Positions 17,050 to 24,796 of a DNA stretch of 64,000 nt are shown in pieces; within the stretch, counting starts at the first letter, position 1, and the number at the start of each line of letters is the position of its first letter. The DNA comes from an uncultured Dehalococcoidia bacterium. Lineage in GTDB: Bacteria > Chloroflexota > Dehalococcoidia > Tepidiformales > Tepidiformaceae. The DNA lies in contig CALLPC010000005.1 of assembly GCA_938015525.1 (NCBI GenBank), positions 1 to 64,000 on the forward strand, given 5' to 3'. The translations under genes were made by a program, and so were the position numbers. Below the pieces are notes generated by a model. It ran no database searches. It was not told the origin of the DNA and saw only the letters and a program-made list of their open reading frames with translations.

Positions 17050-18939
17050 ATGTTCCTCGCCCAGCTCCTCGTTCCCGTCGCCGTCGTCATCGGCGTCGCT
17101 GCCGCCCTCGTCAGCCGCTTCGCCGCGCGTGACCGTTCGGTTCCGCCGCCGCCCTCGCCCCGGCCCGGGCTCCTCGCCCTCGCCGCGGCACTGGTCGGGG
17201 CCGGCGTCCTCGGGACCGTCGCCATCGCCCTCTACACCGGGGGCTACGCCGGCTCGCTCGAGCGGGCGGCCTGGGCCGGCGGGGGGTTCCTCGCCGGGTT
17301 TGCCGCGGCGGCGGCCGCGGCCATCCTGGCCCTGGCCCTCGATACCGACGACGGGCGGCCTGCAGCCGCCGGGCCGCTCACCGGCGTCAGCCTCGTCCTC
17401 GGGGCAGCAGCCGGCGTGTACGCCCTGGCCGCCGGCCCCGCGGGCGAAGGCCCCTGGGCGGCCGCCTCCCTCGTCGCCCCGCTCGCGGCCGGCGCCGGTC
17501 TCGCGGCCGTTCTCGGCGTGCTCATCCCGCCGCCCGGGCCCCGGCAGCCCGGCGCAGGGCCGGCTGCCGCCATCGCCGCCGCTGCGGTCACCGCTGGGCC
17601 ACTCGCCGGCGGCGAAGCGGCCGCGCTCGCGCGGGAGGCCGCCTGGACGGCGTTCCCCTTCGCCGTCCTCGCCGCGGCCATCGCCGGGAGCGCCGTCGCC
17701 CTCATCCCCGGCACCGTCATGGCGGCGGCAGGCCGCCCCTGGGCCGGCACCGCGGCGGCCGTCCTCGCCGCGGCCGTCACCATCCTCGCCGCCGCCGGGG
17801 CGGCGGTCGTCCTCCTCCCCGGCGGGTGGGGCTGGAGCGCCGGGGCCGCCGCTGCCGGGGCTGTCGGCGGGCTCGCCCTCGCCGGGCTCAGCGGGCTTCG
17901 CCCGGCGCGCCCGGGGACGCTCGCCGGCGCCATGCTCGCCTGGGCCCTCGCAGCGGCTGCGGCGCTCGCGGCCTGGTTCCTCGCCCGTGAACTGGTCGGC
18001 CAGGGATTCCCCCCCGCCGCGGGCGGCGTGTACGGCCTCGCGCTCGCCGCCGCTACCGCGCTCGGTCCCATCACCGCGTCCGCCTCCCTCGCACCGCTGG
18101 CGCCCCGGCAGGAGGAGCTCCAGGCGGGCGGGGACGACGCCGGCCGCTGGGCGCCCCCGTGGGCCGAACCCCAGCCGGACCCGCGCCCCGCGGCGGGCGA
18201 GCCTGCCCCGCAGCCCCATCCCGCCGCCGCGCTCGCCGGCGCCGGGGTCCTGGCAGCGCTCGCCCTCGCCCTCGCGCTCGGGGCCCACGCCCGCCACGAA
18301 CTCCTCCGGCTCGCGGCGGCCGACCCGGTCCGCTACGCCGAGGCCGTGCAGGGGCTCGGCCTCATCCCGCCGGGCGGCCCCGGGAGGTACGCCCTCGCCA
18401 ACGACGCCCGGGCCCACCGCGAACGCCTCGAAGAGCTCCGCGCCGCCATCGCCAGCGACGCCGATTTCGGGCCCGCCGACGTCCGCCTCCTGCTCGGCGC
18501 CGACGCCGCCGCCCGCGATGCCTTCGTCGCGGCCCGCCTCGAAGCCGGACGGCTCCTCACCGGCGAAACCGCCGCCATCGCCCCCGCCCGCCACCCCCTC
18601 CCCAGCCTCCTCCCCCTCCCCGCCACCGCGGGGACCCTGCTCGGGGTGCTGCTCGGCTTCGCCGCCCTGGCCGCCGCATCCTCAGCCTTCGACCGGCCCG
18701 GGCGGGCCTGGGCCCTCGTTGCCGGGGCCCTCGCCGTCCCGGCTGCGCTCCTCGGGGCGGTGCCCGCCCTCCGATTCCTCGGCCCGGGCGAGGCCGATGC
18801 CCTCGCCCTCCTCGCGGCCTTCGCGCTCATCGCAGGGCCCGGCGCCGGCCTCCTTGCCGTCCGCCAGCCGGGCGCGGCCGCGGCAGGCCCGGCAGCTGCC
18901 GCCCTCGCGGCCGGGCTCGTCGCGGGCGTGCTCGCCTGA
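17050..18939 (+). CDS. Ala-rich polytopic membrane protein, probable degenerate HppA paralogue
   Basis: The 629-residue protein is extremely Ala/Gly/Leu-rich with a dozen or more predicted helices. Comparing by eye with hppA next door, segments line up in order: AFPFAVLAAAIAGSAVALIP with ALPLLIMGVGIISAIIGTFL, GVYGLALAAATALGPITASA with GLYGIALAAVGMLSPLGITL, and ALVAGALAVPAALLGAVPAL with ILPGLLAVVVPILVGAVIGA. The DxxxD, GDNxGD and GDTxGDP catalytic motifs are absent. A soluble insert of about 110 residues (near 425-530) has no HppA counterpart. I infer a non-catalytic relative, perhaps a partner subunit. The ATG at 17050 is preferred to the upstream in-frame start. Confidence 0.6.
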   Translation: MFLAQLLVPVAVVIGVAAALVSRFAARDRSVPPPPSPRPGLLALAAALVGAGVLGTVAIALYTGGYAGSLERAAWAGGGFLAGFAAAAAAAILALALDTDDGRPAAAGPLTGVSLVLGAAAGVYALAAGPAGEGPWAAASLVAPLAAGAGLAAVLGVLIPPPGPRQPGAGPAAAIAAAAVTAGPLAGGEAAALAREAAWTAFPFAVLAAAIAGSAVALIPGTVMAAAGRPWAGTAAAVLAAAVTILAAAGAAVVLLPGGWGWSAGAAAAGAVGGLALAGLSGLRPARPGTLAGAMLAWALAAAAALAAWFLARELVGQGFPPAAGGVYGLALAAATALGPITASASLAPLAPRQEELQAGGDDAGRWAPPWAEPQPDPRPAAGEPAPQPHPAAALAGAGVLAALALALALGAHARHELLRLAAADPVRYAEAVQGLGLIPPGGPGRYALANDARAHRERLEELRAAIASDADFGPADVRLLLGADAAARDAFVAARLEAGRLLTGETAAIAPARHPLPSLLPLPATAGTLLGVLLGFAALAAASSAFDRPGRAWALVAGALAVPAALLGAVPALRFLGPGEADALALLAAFALIAGPGAGLLAVRQPGAAAAGPAAAALAAGLVAGVLA

Positions 18940-18998
18940 GCGGCCGGGGGAATTCGCCGACCAGGCGGTAAATTTGTGACGAAAAGCGCAAAGACCCC

Positions 18999-19027
18999 TT
19001 GACAGCCTCCCGGCACATTGATAGCTT
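18999..19027 (+). promoter_or_regulatory. Promoter of the riboswitch-controlled zinc-ribbon gene
   Basis: A perfect -35 box TTGACA (18999-19004), a 17-base spacer and TAGCTT (19022-19027) form a sigma70-type promoter. The predicted start near 19034 is about 50 bases before the aptamer. A CGGTAAA motif lies at 18966. Confidence 0.75.
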
Positions 19028-19037
19028 CCGGCGAGTG

Positions 19038-19055
19038 AACGACGTTCGCGTCGTT
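19038..19055 (+). other. UUCG-capped hairpin at the 5' end of the riboswitch transcript
   Basis: AACGACG-TTCG-CGTCGTT is a perfect 7-bp stem with a stable UUCG tetraloop within a few bases of the predicted transcription start; it may protect the RNA end. AACGNNCGTT-like character also makes a DNA operator possible. Confidence 0.5.
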
Positions 19056-19082
19056 TGCATGCGCGTTCGGTTCTTGCACCAC

Positions 19083-19205
19083 CTGCCTAGTGCGCCGTTG
19101 CGGCGCAGCGGGGGACCCACTACCCCGGGGCGAACGCGGCCAGCCGGCCGCCAGGGCGCCTTCCGCCCGAGCCCGTCAGCTAACCCCGTCGGCAGTCTGG
19201 AAGGC
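19083..19205 (+). promoter_or_regulatory. Cyclic di-AMP riboswitch (ydaO-yuaA type)
   Basis: The region carries the conserved pieces of the ydaO aptamer in order: a GCGGGGGACCCA block, GGGGCGAA, and near the 3' end CCCGTCAGCTAACCCCG followed by GGCAG and TCTGGAAGG. P1 is formed by CTGCC at 19083-19087 and GGCAG at 19191-19195. The region lies between a strong promoter and a T-run hairpin platform. The class is normally an OFF switch that binds c-di-AMP. The recognition is from remembered consensus, not from a covariance-model run. Confidence 0.85.
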
Positions 19206-19207
19206 CT

Positions 19208-19252
19208 GGCGAGCAGGTAGCTCGTTTCGAGGTCTTTTTTTCTGTCCTCGAA
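19208..19252 (+). terminator. Riboswitch expression platform (terminator/antiterminator)
   Basis: CGAGC-AGGTA-GCTCG and following bases are succeeded by TTTTTTT at 19235-19241. A competing stem TTCGAGG (19226-19232) with CCTCGAA (19246-19252) encloses the T run. Mutually exclusive folds here would let ligand binding control read-through. Confidence 0.6.
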
Positions 19253-19298
19253 GGTCACCATAACGGCTCTTTAACGAAAGGAAGAGGAGGGAATCGTC

Positions 19299-19517
19299 AT
19301 GCCAGCTCTACAGGAAGCACCGCCGAAGTCCTGCCCCAAGTGCCGCGGCTCGATCATCGTCGAGCGCGACTGGCACGGCACCTACGGCAGCTGCATCATG
19401 TGCGGCTACGTCCACGAAGTGCTCACCAGCCCGCCCGTCGACCTCGCCGCCGAGGAAGCCGCCCTGCCCCAGCGGCAGCGCCGCCGCCAGCCTTCGCACG
19501 GCAAGCTCCGGCTCTGA
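19299..19517 (+). CDS. 72-residue zinc-ribbon protein under c-di-AMP riboswitch control
   Basis: I do not recognise a named family. Residues 12-35 hold two CxxC knuckles (SCPKCRG and SCIMCGYVHEV), making one zinc ribbon; the C-terminal third is basic and Gln/Arg-rich (QRQRRRQPSHGK), suiting nucleic-acid binding. A near-perfect AGGAGG is 8 bases before the ATG, unlike many leaderless neighbours. It is alone between the riboswitch and a strong terminator, so it is the only target. c-di-AMP usually controls K+ transport, osmolyte uptake or wall hydrolases; a regulator or RNA-binding effector of such a response is my inference. Confidence 0.75.
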   Translation: MPALQEAPPKSCPKCRGSIIVERDWHGTYGSCIMCGYVHEVLTSPPVDLAAEEAALPQRQRRRQPSHGKLRL

Positions 19518-19544
19518 CCAGCAGCCGGGCCAGCGGCCCCCAAC

Positions 19545-19578
19545 CGGGACCCCCGCCCGCGCGGGGGTCCCGCCTTTT
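19545..19578 (+). terminator. Strong terminator after the zinc-ribbon gene
   Basis: A perfect 12-bp stem CGGGACCCCCGC / GCGGGGGTCCCG with a CCGC loop is followed by CCTTTT, isolating the zinc-ribbon gene as a monocistronic unit. Confidence 0.85.
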
Positions 19579-19632
19579 CGCCAGCTCCGCCGCGCCCTAG
19601 AATTCGCGCTCCGGAGGTAGCAGAGCACACCC

Positions 19633-19920
19633 ATGCCGTACGTTCGCCTGTCGATCATGAAACCCCGCCGGGGCGAAGACGCCCGCTGCGAAGAACTCCT
19701 GCGCAAGCTCGACGAAGCCGCCGCCGCCCACGGCGGCGTCCAGGTCCACTACCTCATGCGCCCGAGCGACGAGAGCGGCGAAATCGCCCGCCTCGCGGTC
19801 TACGATTCCGAGGACGCTGCCGAGCGCGCCGCCAACGACACGCACATCATGGCCCTCCGCTCCGAAATCCACCTCCTCGTCGAGCCGGGCCACACCGAGC
19901 GCGCCTTCTTCACCATCTGA
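19633..19920 (+). CDS. Dimeric alpha/beta-barrel (ABM-like) protein
   Basis: The 95-residue protein has the size and pattern of antibiotic-biosynthesis-monooxygenase-like ferredoxin-fold proteins: VRLSIMKPRRGEDARCEELLRKL, then strand VQVHYLMRPSDESGEIARLAVYDSEDAAERAAND and a final helix and strand. The motif is weak; it could be a small heme-degrading or ligand-binding barrel. CGGAGG sits 13 bases before the ATG and TAGAAT could be its -10. There is no operon partner. Confidence 0.65.
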   Translation: MPYVRLSIMKPRRGEDARCEELLRKLDEAAAAHGGVQVHYLMRPSDESGEIARLAVYDSEDAAERAANDTHIMALRSEIHLLVEPGHTERAFFTI

Positions 19921-20131
19921 CCCGGGCCGCGGCCCCCGCGGGATTTCCCCGATCTCCCTGCGCGGCTCCCCCGACCACCGGGGGTTCTTCGGCGAGGATC
20001 AGGGTTTTCTCCGATACGCCCCCGCGAGGCAGTCCCTAGACTCCTCCCTGTCGCCGGGTTCCCTAAGCGGGCAACCCCAACGGCTCGGCACCTCCCCGCC
20101 GCTGCCGGAGACTACCTGAGGAGTTCGACCT
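19921..20131. other. Intergenic leader before the LuxR-type regulator
   Basis: This 211-base stretch contains a GGGTTCCC...GGGCAACCC inverted repeat (near 20056-20077) and a GAGGAG ribosome binding site. I considered a riboswitch but no known class matches. TAGACT near 20036 could be a -10 box. Confidence 0.4.
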
Positions 20132-20908
20132 GTGAACCAACTGCGCCCCCAGCCCCGGACCTTCCCGGCCCGCCCGACGAACGGCCCGGCCCGCGCCCCG
20201 GCGCCCATCCGCATCCTCCTCGTCGATGACCACGCCGTCATCCGCCAGGCCCTCCGGATGCTCCTCGAGGCGCAGCCCGAACTCGAAGTCGTCGCCGACG
20301 TCGAAAACGGGCGCGAAGCCGTCCAGGCCGTCGAACGCCTCCAGCCCGACGTCGTCCTCATGGACGTCGTGATGCCCGGCCTCAACGGGCTCGAGGCTAC
20401 CCGCCAGATTCGCCGCATCGCCCCTTCCACCCGCGTCGTCATGCTCAGCGGCTTCGTCGATGAGGACCAGCTGCTCGACGCCATCCGTTCCGGCGCTTCC
20501 GGCTACATCATCAAAAAATCCGACGTCTCCGAACTCGTCCTCGCCATCCAGACCGTCCACCGCGGCAACAGCTACTTCTCGAGCGCCCTCTCCGAAGGGT
20601 TCGACCTCGCCGAGGTCCTCTACCAGGCCAAGCGCACCGACCAGCGCAACGGCATGGATACCCTCACCAGCCGCGAGCGCGAAGTCCTCCAGCTCATCGC
20701 GGAGGGGTACACCAACCAGGGCATCGCCAACGAACTCTACATCTCCGTCAAGACGGTCGAAGCCCACAAGGCCCACATCATGGCCAAGCTCCACGCCCGC
20801 AACCGCACCGACCTGATCCGCTACGCCATCCGCAAAGGCATCGTCCGCCTCGAAAGCGTCGACGAGGCCCAGGCCATGCTCGACGACGCCGAGGCCGCCG
20901 CCGGCTGA
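20132..20908 (+). CDS. NarL/FixJ-family response regulator
   Basis: The 258-residue protein has a 25-residue Pro-rich N-terminal extension, then a receiver (about 26-145) with the acidic pair DD in LLVDDHAV, the phospho-acceptor Asp in VVLMDVVMPG and the Lys in IIKKSDV. The C-terminal LuxR-type helix-turn-helix (about 180-245) reads LTSREREVLQLIAEGYTNQGIANELYISVKTVEAHKAHIM. A short acidic/Ala tail follows. No histidine kinase is adjacent, so it is an orphan regulator. The start is GTG, preceded by GAGGAG. Confidence 0.93.
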   Translation: MNQLRPQPRTFPARPTNGPARAPAPIRILLVDDHAVIRQALRMLLEAQPELEVVADVENGREAVQAVERLQPDVVLMDVVMPGLNGLEATRQIRRIAPSTRVVMLSGFVDEDQLLDAIRSGASGYIIKKSDVSELVLAIQTVHRGNSYFSSALSEGFDLAEVLYQAKRTDQRNGMDTLTSREREVLQLIAEGYTNQGIANELYISVKTVEAHKAHIMAKLHARNRTDLIRYAIRKGIVRLESVDEAQAMLDDAEAAAG

Positions 20909-20952
20909 GCTGCACTCCGGCGGCCGTCCGCCGCACCCCCGCGAACGAACGA

Positions 20953-20976
20953 AAGGGGCCGGTCTGCCGGCCCCTT
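20953..20976. terminator. Bidirectional terminator between the regulator and the VWA gene
   Basis: AAGGGGCCGG-TCTG-CCGGCCCCTT is a perfect 10-bp stem between two convergent genes. Short T runs flank it on both strands. Confidence 0.75.
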
Positions 20977-21003
20977 CGCCGTCTCCCGGGCCCGCCGGCG
21001 GGT

Positions 21004-23166
21004 TCAGCCCATCCCGGCGAGCCGTTTCCGCTTCTGCGCCACGTAGTCCACCAGGATGTACTCGCCCAGCCTGTCCGGCGTCGTATAGAACACCCGCCCC
21101 TTGTTGATCCGGGCTACCTGGTTCACGAACTCCTTCAGATAGTAGTTCCGGTCCAGCATGAACGTATTTATCGTGATGCGCTTCTGCGTGCAGCGCTTCA
21201 CCTCTTTCAGCGTCTCCCGGATCGTGATGGGGCTCGGCGGATAGGCGAAGTAGGACCGCCCCCGCTCCAGGTGGGCCGTCGGCTCCCCGTCCGAGATCAT
21301 GATGATCTGTCGCGTCCCCTGCGTGTGCTTCGCCAGCAGCCGCTGGGCGATCATCAGCGCATGGTGCATGTTCGTGCCCAGCACCGATTCGTCCCAGCGC
21401 ACGTACGGCAGCTCCTCCGTCTTCAGCTCCCGGGCGTAGGCGCTGAACCCGATGATGTACAGGCTGTCCCGCTGGTACTGCGACGAAATCAGGTTGTTCA
21501 GCGCCATCGCCACCTTCTTCGCCGCCTGGAACGAACCCCGCAGCGCCATCGACCAGCTCAAGTCGAGCATGATCACCGTCGCGGTCTGCGTCAGCAGCTC
21601 CGTCCGCGCCACCTCGAAGTCATCCGGCTTGAGCCGCAGCGGCGTGCCCGGCCCCTCCCGGTACATCGCGTTCATCATCGTCTTCTGGATATCCAGGTAG
21701 AACGGGTCACCGAACTCGTACGGCTTCGTCGCATCCGTCCGCTCGCCGCCGGTGCCCGTCTCCCGCACCTCGTGCTTGCCGAACGTGTCCGCCTTGAGCT
21801 GCCGATAGATCTCCACCAGCGCCCGCTGGCCGATCTTCCGCGTCCCGCGCGGGGTCAGCTCCCACTGGTTCCCCTTCTTCCGGATGTAGCCGGCTTCTTC
21901 GAGGATCTCGAGGAACTGCTTCAGCTGCTCGAGCGTCTCGCGCGCTTCCGGCCCCAGCAGCTCTTCCAGCTTCTCTGCATCGATGTCCTCGATGTCGCCG
22001 CCGTACTGCGTCCGCTCGATCTGCCGCTCCAGCTCGTCGATCGACTGCATCTGGTCCATCAGCCGCATGGCCGACTGCAGGTCGAGCTCCTCCTCGCCCC
22101 GGAACGGGTACTGGTTCCGGAGGTCCCGCATCGGGTACAGGTACTCCAGGTTCTGGGCCAGCTCGTTGAGCGCCTGCTGCAGTTCCGGGTCACCCACCTT
22201 GTCGGCGAGCAGGTCCTGCAGCTGCTGGCGAAGGTCCCCCGGCAGCGAATCGAGCAGCGATTGCATCTGCCCCATCTGGTGCTGCATCTGGCGGATGAGG
22301 TCATCGAGCGATTGCGGCGGATTGTCGCCGAACAGGTCGCCGTATTTCTCCATGAACTGTTCGAAGTTCGGCTCCCGGCCCGCCATCCGGTCCTGCAGCA
22401 TCTGGTTCAGGTCGCGGACCATCTCCTTCATCCGCTGCAGGTCCTCGGGGGACATGTTCGCGATCTGGTCGTAGAGGTTCTTGAAGAAGGTATCGAGCAT
22501 CGCCTTCTTCAAGGATTCCAACAGCTCGTTGAACTTCTGCTGCGCCTCCGGGTCCATGAACTCGTAGTTCTGGAGCTGGCGCACCTGCCCGGCCACGTCC
22601 TGCGGCAGGTTCTGGAGGAACTCCTTCTTCCGATTCGCGATGTTCCGCAGCATCTCGGCGAACTCGCGCGGGGGCGTCGGCTGGCTGCCCGCCTGCCCCT
22701 CCGCCGCCTCCTGGCCGGCCTCGCCCCGTTCCGCCCCCTGGCGGCCCTGCGGCCGGTTCGCCTGCGCACCCTGCGGTTCGCTGCCCTGCGGCTCCTGCTG
22801 CCCGGCCTCGCCCTGCGGCTCGCCGCCCGCGCGCTCCGCCTCCTCCAGCCGGCGCTCCAGCGTGTTCCGCTCCAGGTCGAGAATCTCGTCCAGCTGCCGC
22901 TTCAGGTCATCGAAAATCGACGAGAGGTTGAAGCGGTCCAGCTGCTGCCGCCGCTGCTGGCGGAGCTGCTGGAGCAGGTCCCGCAGCCCCTGCATCCGCT
23001 GGCCCATCGGGTTCCGCATACCGCGCTGCATCAGGTTCCGCAGCGCGTGCTGCAGGTCCCCGAAATTCATCAGGTCATCCGTAATGTTGTCCAGGACCTG
23101 GTCCGGGTCGAGCGCCGGCACCTCCTGCGTCCCATCCCACATCGAATAGCGGTAGCGCATCGCCAT
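21004..23166 (-). CDS. VWA-domain protein with long Gln/Glu-rich coiled-coil region
   Basis: A 720-residue cytoplasmic protein. The first 500 residues are charged and helical, with Gln-rich repeats (LLQQLRQQRRQQ) and a low-complexity Gly/Gln/Glu segment near 110-160. The von Willebrand factor A domain (about 525-700) has an intact MIDAS: DLSWS (DxSxS), the Thr in GTNMHHAL and SDGEP. Such proteins usually act with a MoxR-type AAA+ ATPase as a metal-insertion or complex-remodelling pair, but no MoxR gene is present in this window. It converges on the LuxR-type regulator. Confidence 0.88.
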   Translation of the reverse strand: MAMRYRYSMWDGTQEVPALDPDQVLDNITDDLMNFGDLQHALRNLMQRGMRNPMGQRMQGLRDLLQQLRQQRRQQLDRFNLSSIFDDLKRQLDEILDLERNTLERRLEEAERAGGEPQGEAGQQEPQGSEPQGAQANRPQGRQGAERGEAGQEAAEGQAGSQPTPPREFAEMLRNIANRKKEFLQNLPQDVAGQVRQLQNYEFMDPEAQQKFNELLESLKKAMLDTFFKNLYDQIANMSPEDLQRMKEMVRDLNQMLQDRMAGREPNFEQFMEKYGDLFGDNPPQSLDDLIRQMQHQMGQMQSLLDSLPGDLRQQLQDLLADKVGDPELQQALNELAQNLEYLYPMRDLRNQYPFRGEEELDLQSAMRLMDQMQSIDELERQIERTQYGGDIEDIDAEKLEELLGPEARETLEQLKQFLEILEEAGYIRKKGNQWELTPRGTRKIGQRALVEIYRQLKADTFGKHEVRETGTGGERTDATKPYEFGDPFYLDIQKTMMNAMYREGPGTPLRLKPDDFEVARTELLTQTATVIMLDLSWSMALRGSFQAAKKVAMALNNLISSQYQRDSLYIIGFSAYARELKTEELPYVRWDESVLGTNMHHALMIAQRLLAKHTQGTRQIIMISDGEPTAHLERGRSYFAYPPSPITIRETLKEVKRCTQKRITINTFMLDRNYYLKEFVNQVARINKGRVFYTTPDRLGEYILVDYVAQKRKRLAGMG

Positions 23167-23244
23167 CGGTCCAACCCTCCCGCACGGAGAACCACGCCGT
23201 GCCCCACGAGCGTAACGGAATCGCCGGGGGTTGTCAGTCGGGGC

Positions 23245-23874
23245 TCACCCCGCCCGGCGGGGCACCCCGAGCCGCTCCATCACCGTATCGAACACCGCCG
23301 CGTCCTGCGCCCCGGACATCGCGAACCGTTCGCCGAAGACGAACGTCGGCACCCCGCTCACGCCGGCTTCCCGGGTCCAGCCGACCGCCTCGAGTACCCG
23401 CGGCCGGTAGACGTGCGCCTCCAGCGCCTCCCGGAGGGCTGCGACGTCCAGGCCAGCCCGCTCCCCGGCCCGGAGGAGCACCTCCACCTTGCCGATATCC
23501 TCGAGCTCCGTGAAGTAGGCCCGGAACACCTCCCGCGCGTACTCCCGCGCCCGCCCCGCCTCCTGGGCGAACTCCGCCCCTTCGTGTGCGAGCACGGAGT
23601 TCGACGTCCACTCCCGGCCCCGGGTGAACCGGATGCCCGCCGCCTCGGCCCGCAGCTCCATCGCCGTCGGCGGGTCCCCGGGCCGGGTCATCGGCCGCCG
23701 GGGTTTCCCCTCGGGGGGCGTCGCCGGGTCCAGCAAATACGGCACGTGCCGCACGTCCACCTCGTACTCCCGCTCCACCCGCGCGATCTCTACCAGCCCG
23801 AGGTAGCACCACGGGCAGACGAAATCGGAAATCATGAGGACCTGCATCGGCCCGGCGGCGGCTTCGGCGCTCAT
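23245..23874 (-). CDS. DsbA/FrnE-family thiol oxidoreductase
   Basis: The 209-residue protein has a thioredoxin fold with the CPWC active site close to the N-terminus (ISDFVCPWCYLGL), a helical insert, and the cis-proline loop GVSGVPTFVFGERFAMSGAQ typical of FrnE-type 2-hydroxychromene-2-carboxylate-isomerase relatives. There is no signal peptide, so it acts in the cytoplasm, probably as a disulfide isomerase or in polyketide/xenobiotic metabolism. A TATCGT hexamer ends 7 bases before the ATG at 23874, favouring this start over 23883. Confidence 0.88.
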   Translation of the reverse strand: MSAEAAAGPMQVLMISDFVCPWCYLGLVEIARVEREYEVDVRHVPYLLDPATPPEGKPRRPMTRPGDPPTAMELRAEAAGIRFTRGREWTSNSVLAHEGAEFAQEAGRAREYAREVFRAYFTELEDIGKVEVLLRAGERAGLDVAALREALEAHVYRPRVLEAVGWTREAGVSGVPTFVFGERFAMSGAQDAAVFDTVMERLGVPRRAG

Positions 23875-23954
23875 CGCCGGCACGATACGCCCCTCGACAA
23901 CCCCCGCGCAATCCGCTTCACTCCCCGCACTATCCCCTCCCTGGGGGCCCGCCC

Positions 23955-24752
23955 GTGCCGTACACCTGCCTCCGCCTCGATGTCGCCGACGACGTGGCCA
24001 CCGTCACCCTCGACCGGCCCGGAAAGCTCAATGCGCTCGACCGGACGCTCCAGCAGGAGCTCCTCGACGTCTGCCACCGGCTGAAACACGACGACGGCGT
24101 CCGCGCCGTCATCGTCACCGGTGCGGGGCGCGGGTTCTGCTCCGGCGCCGACCTCTCCGGGCCCCTGCCCGAACCGCCCGAACGCCTCCCGTGGCAGCAG
24201 CTGACCGACGAGGACAGCTGGGTCGGCCGCCAGGCCCGTGCCGTCGCGACCATCGACAAGCCGACCATCGCCGCAGTCAACGGCATCGCCGCGGGGGCCG
24301 GCTTCTCCCTCGCCCTCGCCTGCGATATCCGCATCGGCAGCGAGCAGGCCCGCTTCAAGTCCGTCTTCATCGAGCGGAACCTCTCGCCCGATTCCGGCAT
24401 GAGCTACTTCCTCCCGCGCATCGTCGGCCAGGGGAACGCCCTCGACATCATCCTCACCAGCCGCGTCGTCGAGGCCGAGGAGGCGCTCCGCATCGGGCTC
24501 CTCCAGCGGCTCGTCCCCCACGACCGCCTGCTCGAGGAGGCGCGCACCATCGCCCGGCAGGTGGCCGCCCACCCGCCGATCGCTGCCATCATGTCCCGGC
24601 GCGTCGTCCAGCGCGCGTGGGAGAACGACCTCGACGCCCAGCTCCGCGAGGAGATCCACGCCATCGCCATCTGCCGGCGCGCCGTAAACGACGCCCGCGA
24701 GCAGCGGCAGGCGTTCCTCGAGAAGCGCCCGCCGCGCTTCACCGGCAGCTGA
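23955..24752 (+). CDS. Enoyl-CoA hydratase/isomerase family protein
   Basis: A 265-residue crotonase-fold protein and second of its kind in the window. Oxyanion-hole segments are GFCSGADLSGP (about 58-68) and GIAAGAGFSLALACDIRIGS (about 113-132), followed by IERNLSPDSGMSYFLPRIVG. The SGMSY segment is like that of phenylacetate-pathway isomerases rather than classical hydratases. The start GTG at 23955 gives a full-length protein. An acyl-CoA synthetase gene converges just downstream, consistent with fatty or aromatic acid breakdown. Confidence 0.87.
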   Translation: MPYTCLRLDVADDVATVTLDRPGKLNALDRTLQQELLDVCHRLKHDDGVRAVIVTGAGRGFCSGADLSGPLPEPPERLPWQQLTDEDSWVGRQARAVATIDKPTIAAVNGIAAGAGFSLALACDIRIGSEQARFKSVFIERNLSPDSGMSYFLPRIVGQGNALDIILTSRVVEAEEALRIGLLQRLVPHDRLLEEARTIARQVAAHPPIAAIMSRRVVQRAWENDLDAQLREEIHAIAICRRAVNDAREQRQAFLEKRPPRFTGS

Positions 24753-24796
24753 TGACCGCGGGGGTACGCTCCCGCCCGCGGCGCCGGCCCGGCCGC

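Noticed and set aside
19921-20131. Riboswitch-like GGGTTCCC...GGGCAACCC structure before the LuxR-type regulator
   Set aside because: The conserved cores of c-di-GMP, cobalamin, SAM or fluoride classes are not present.
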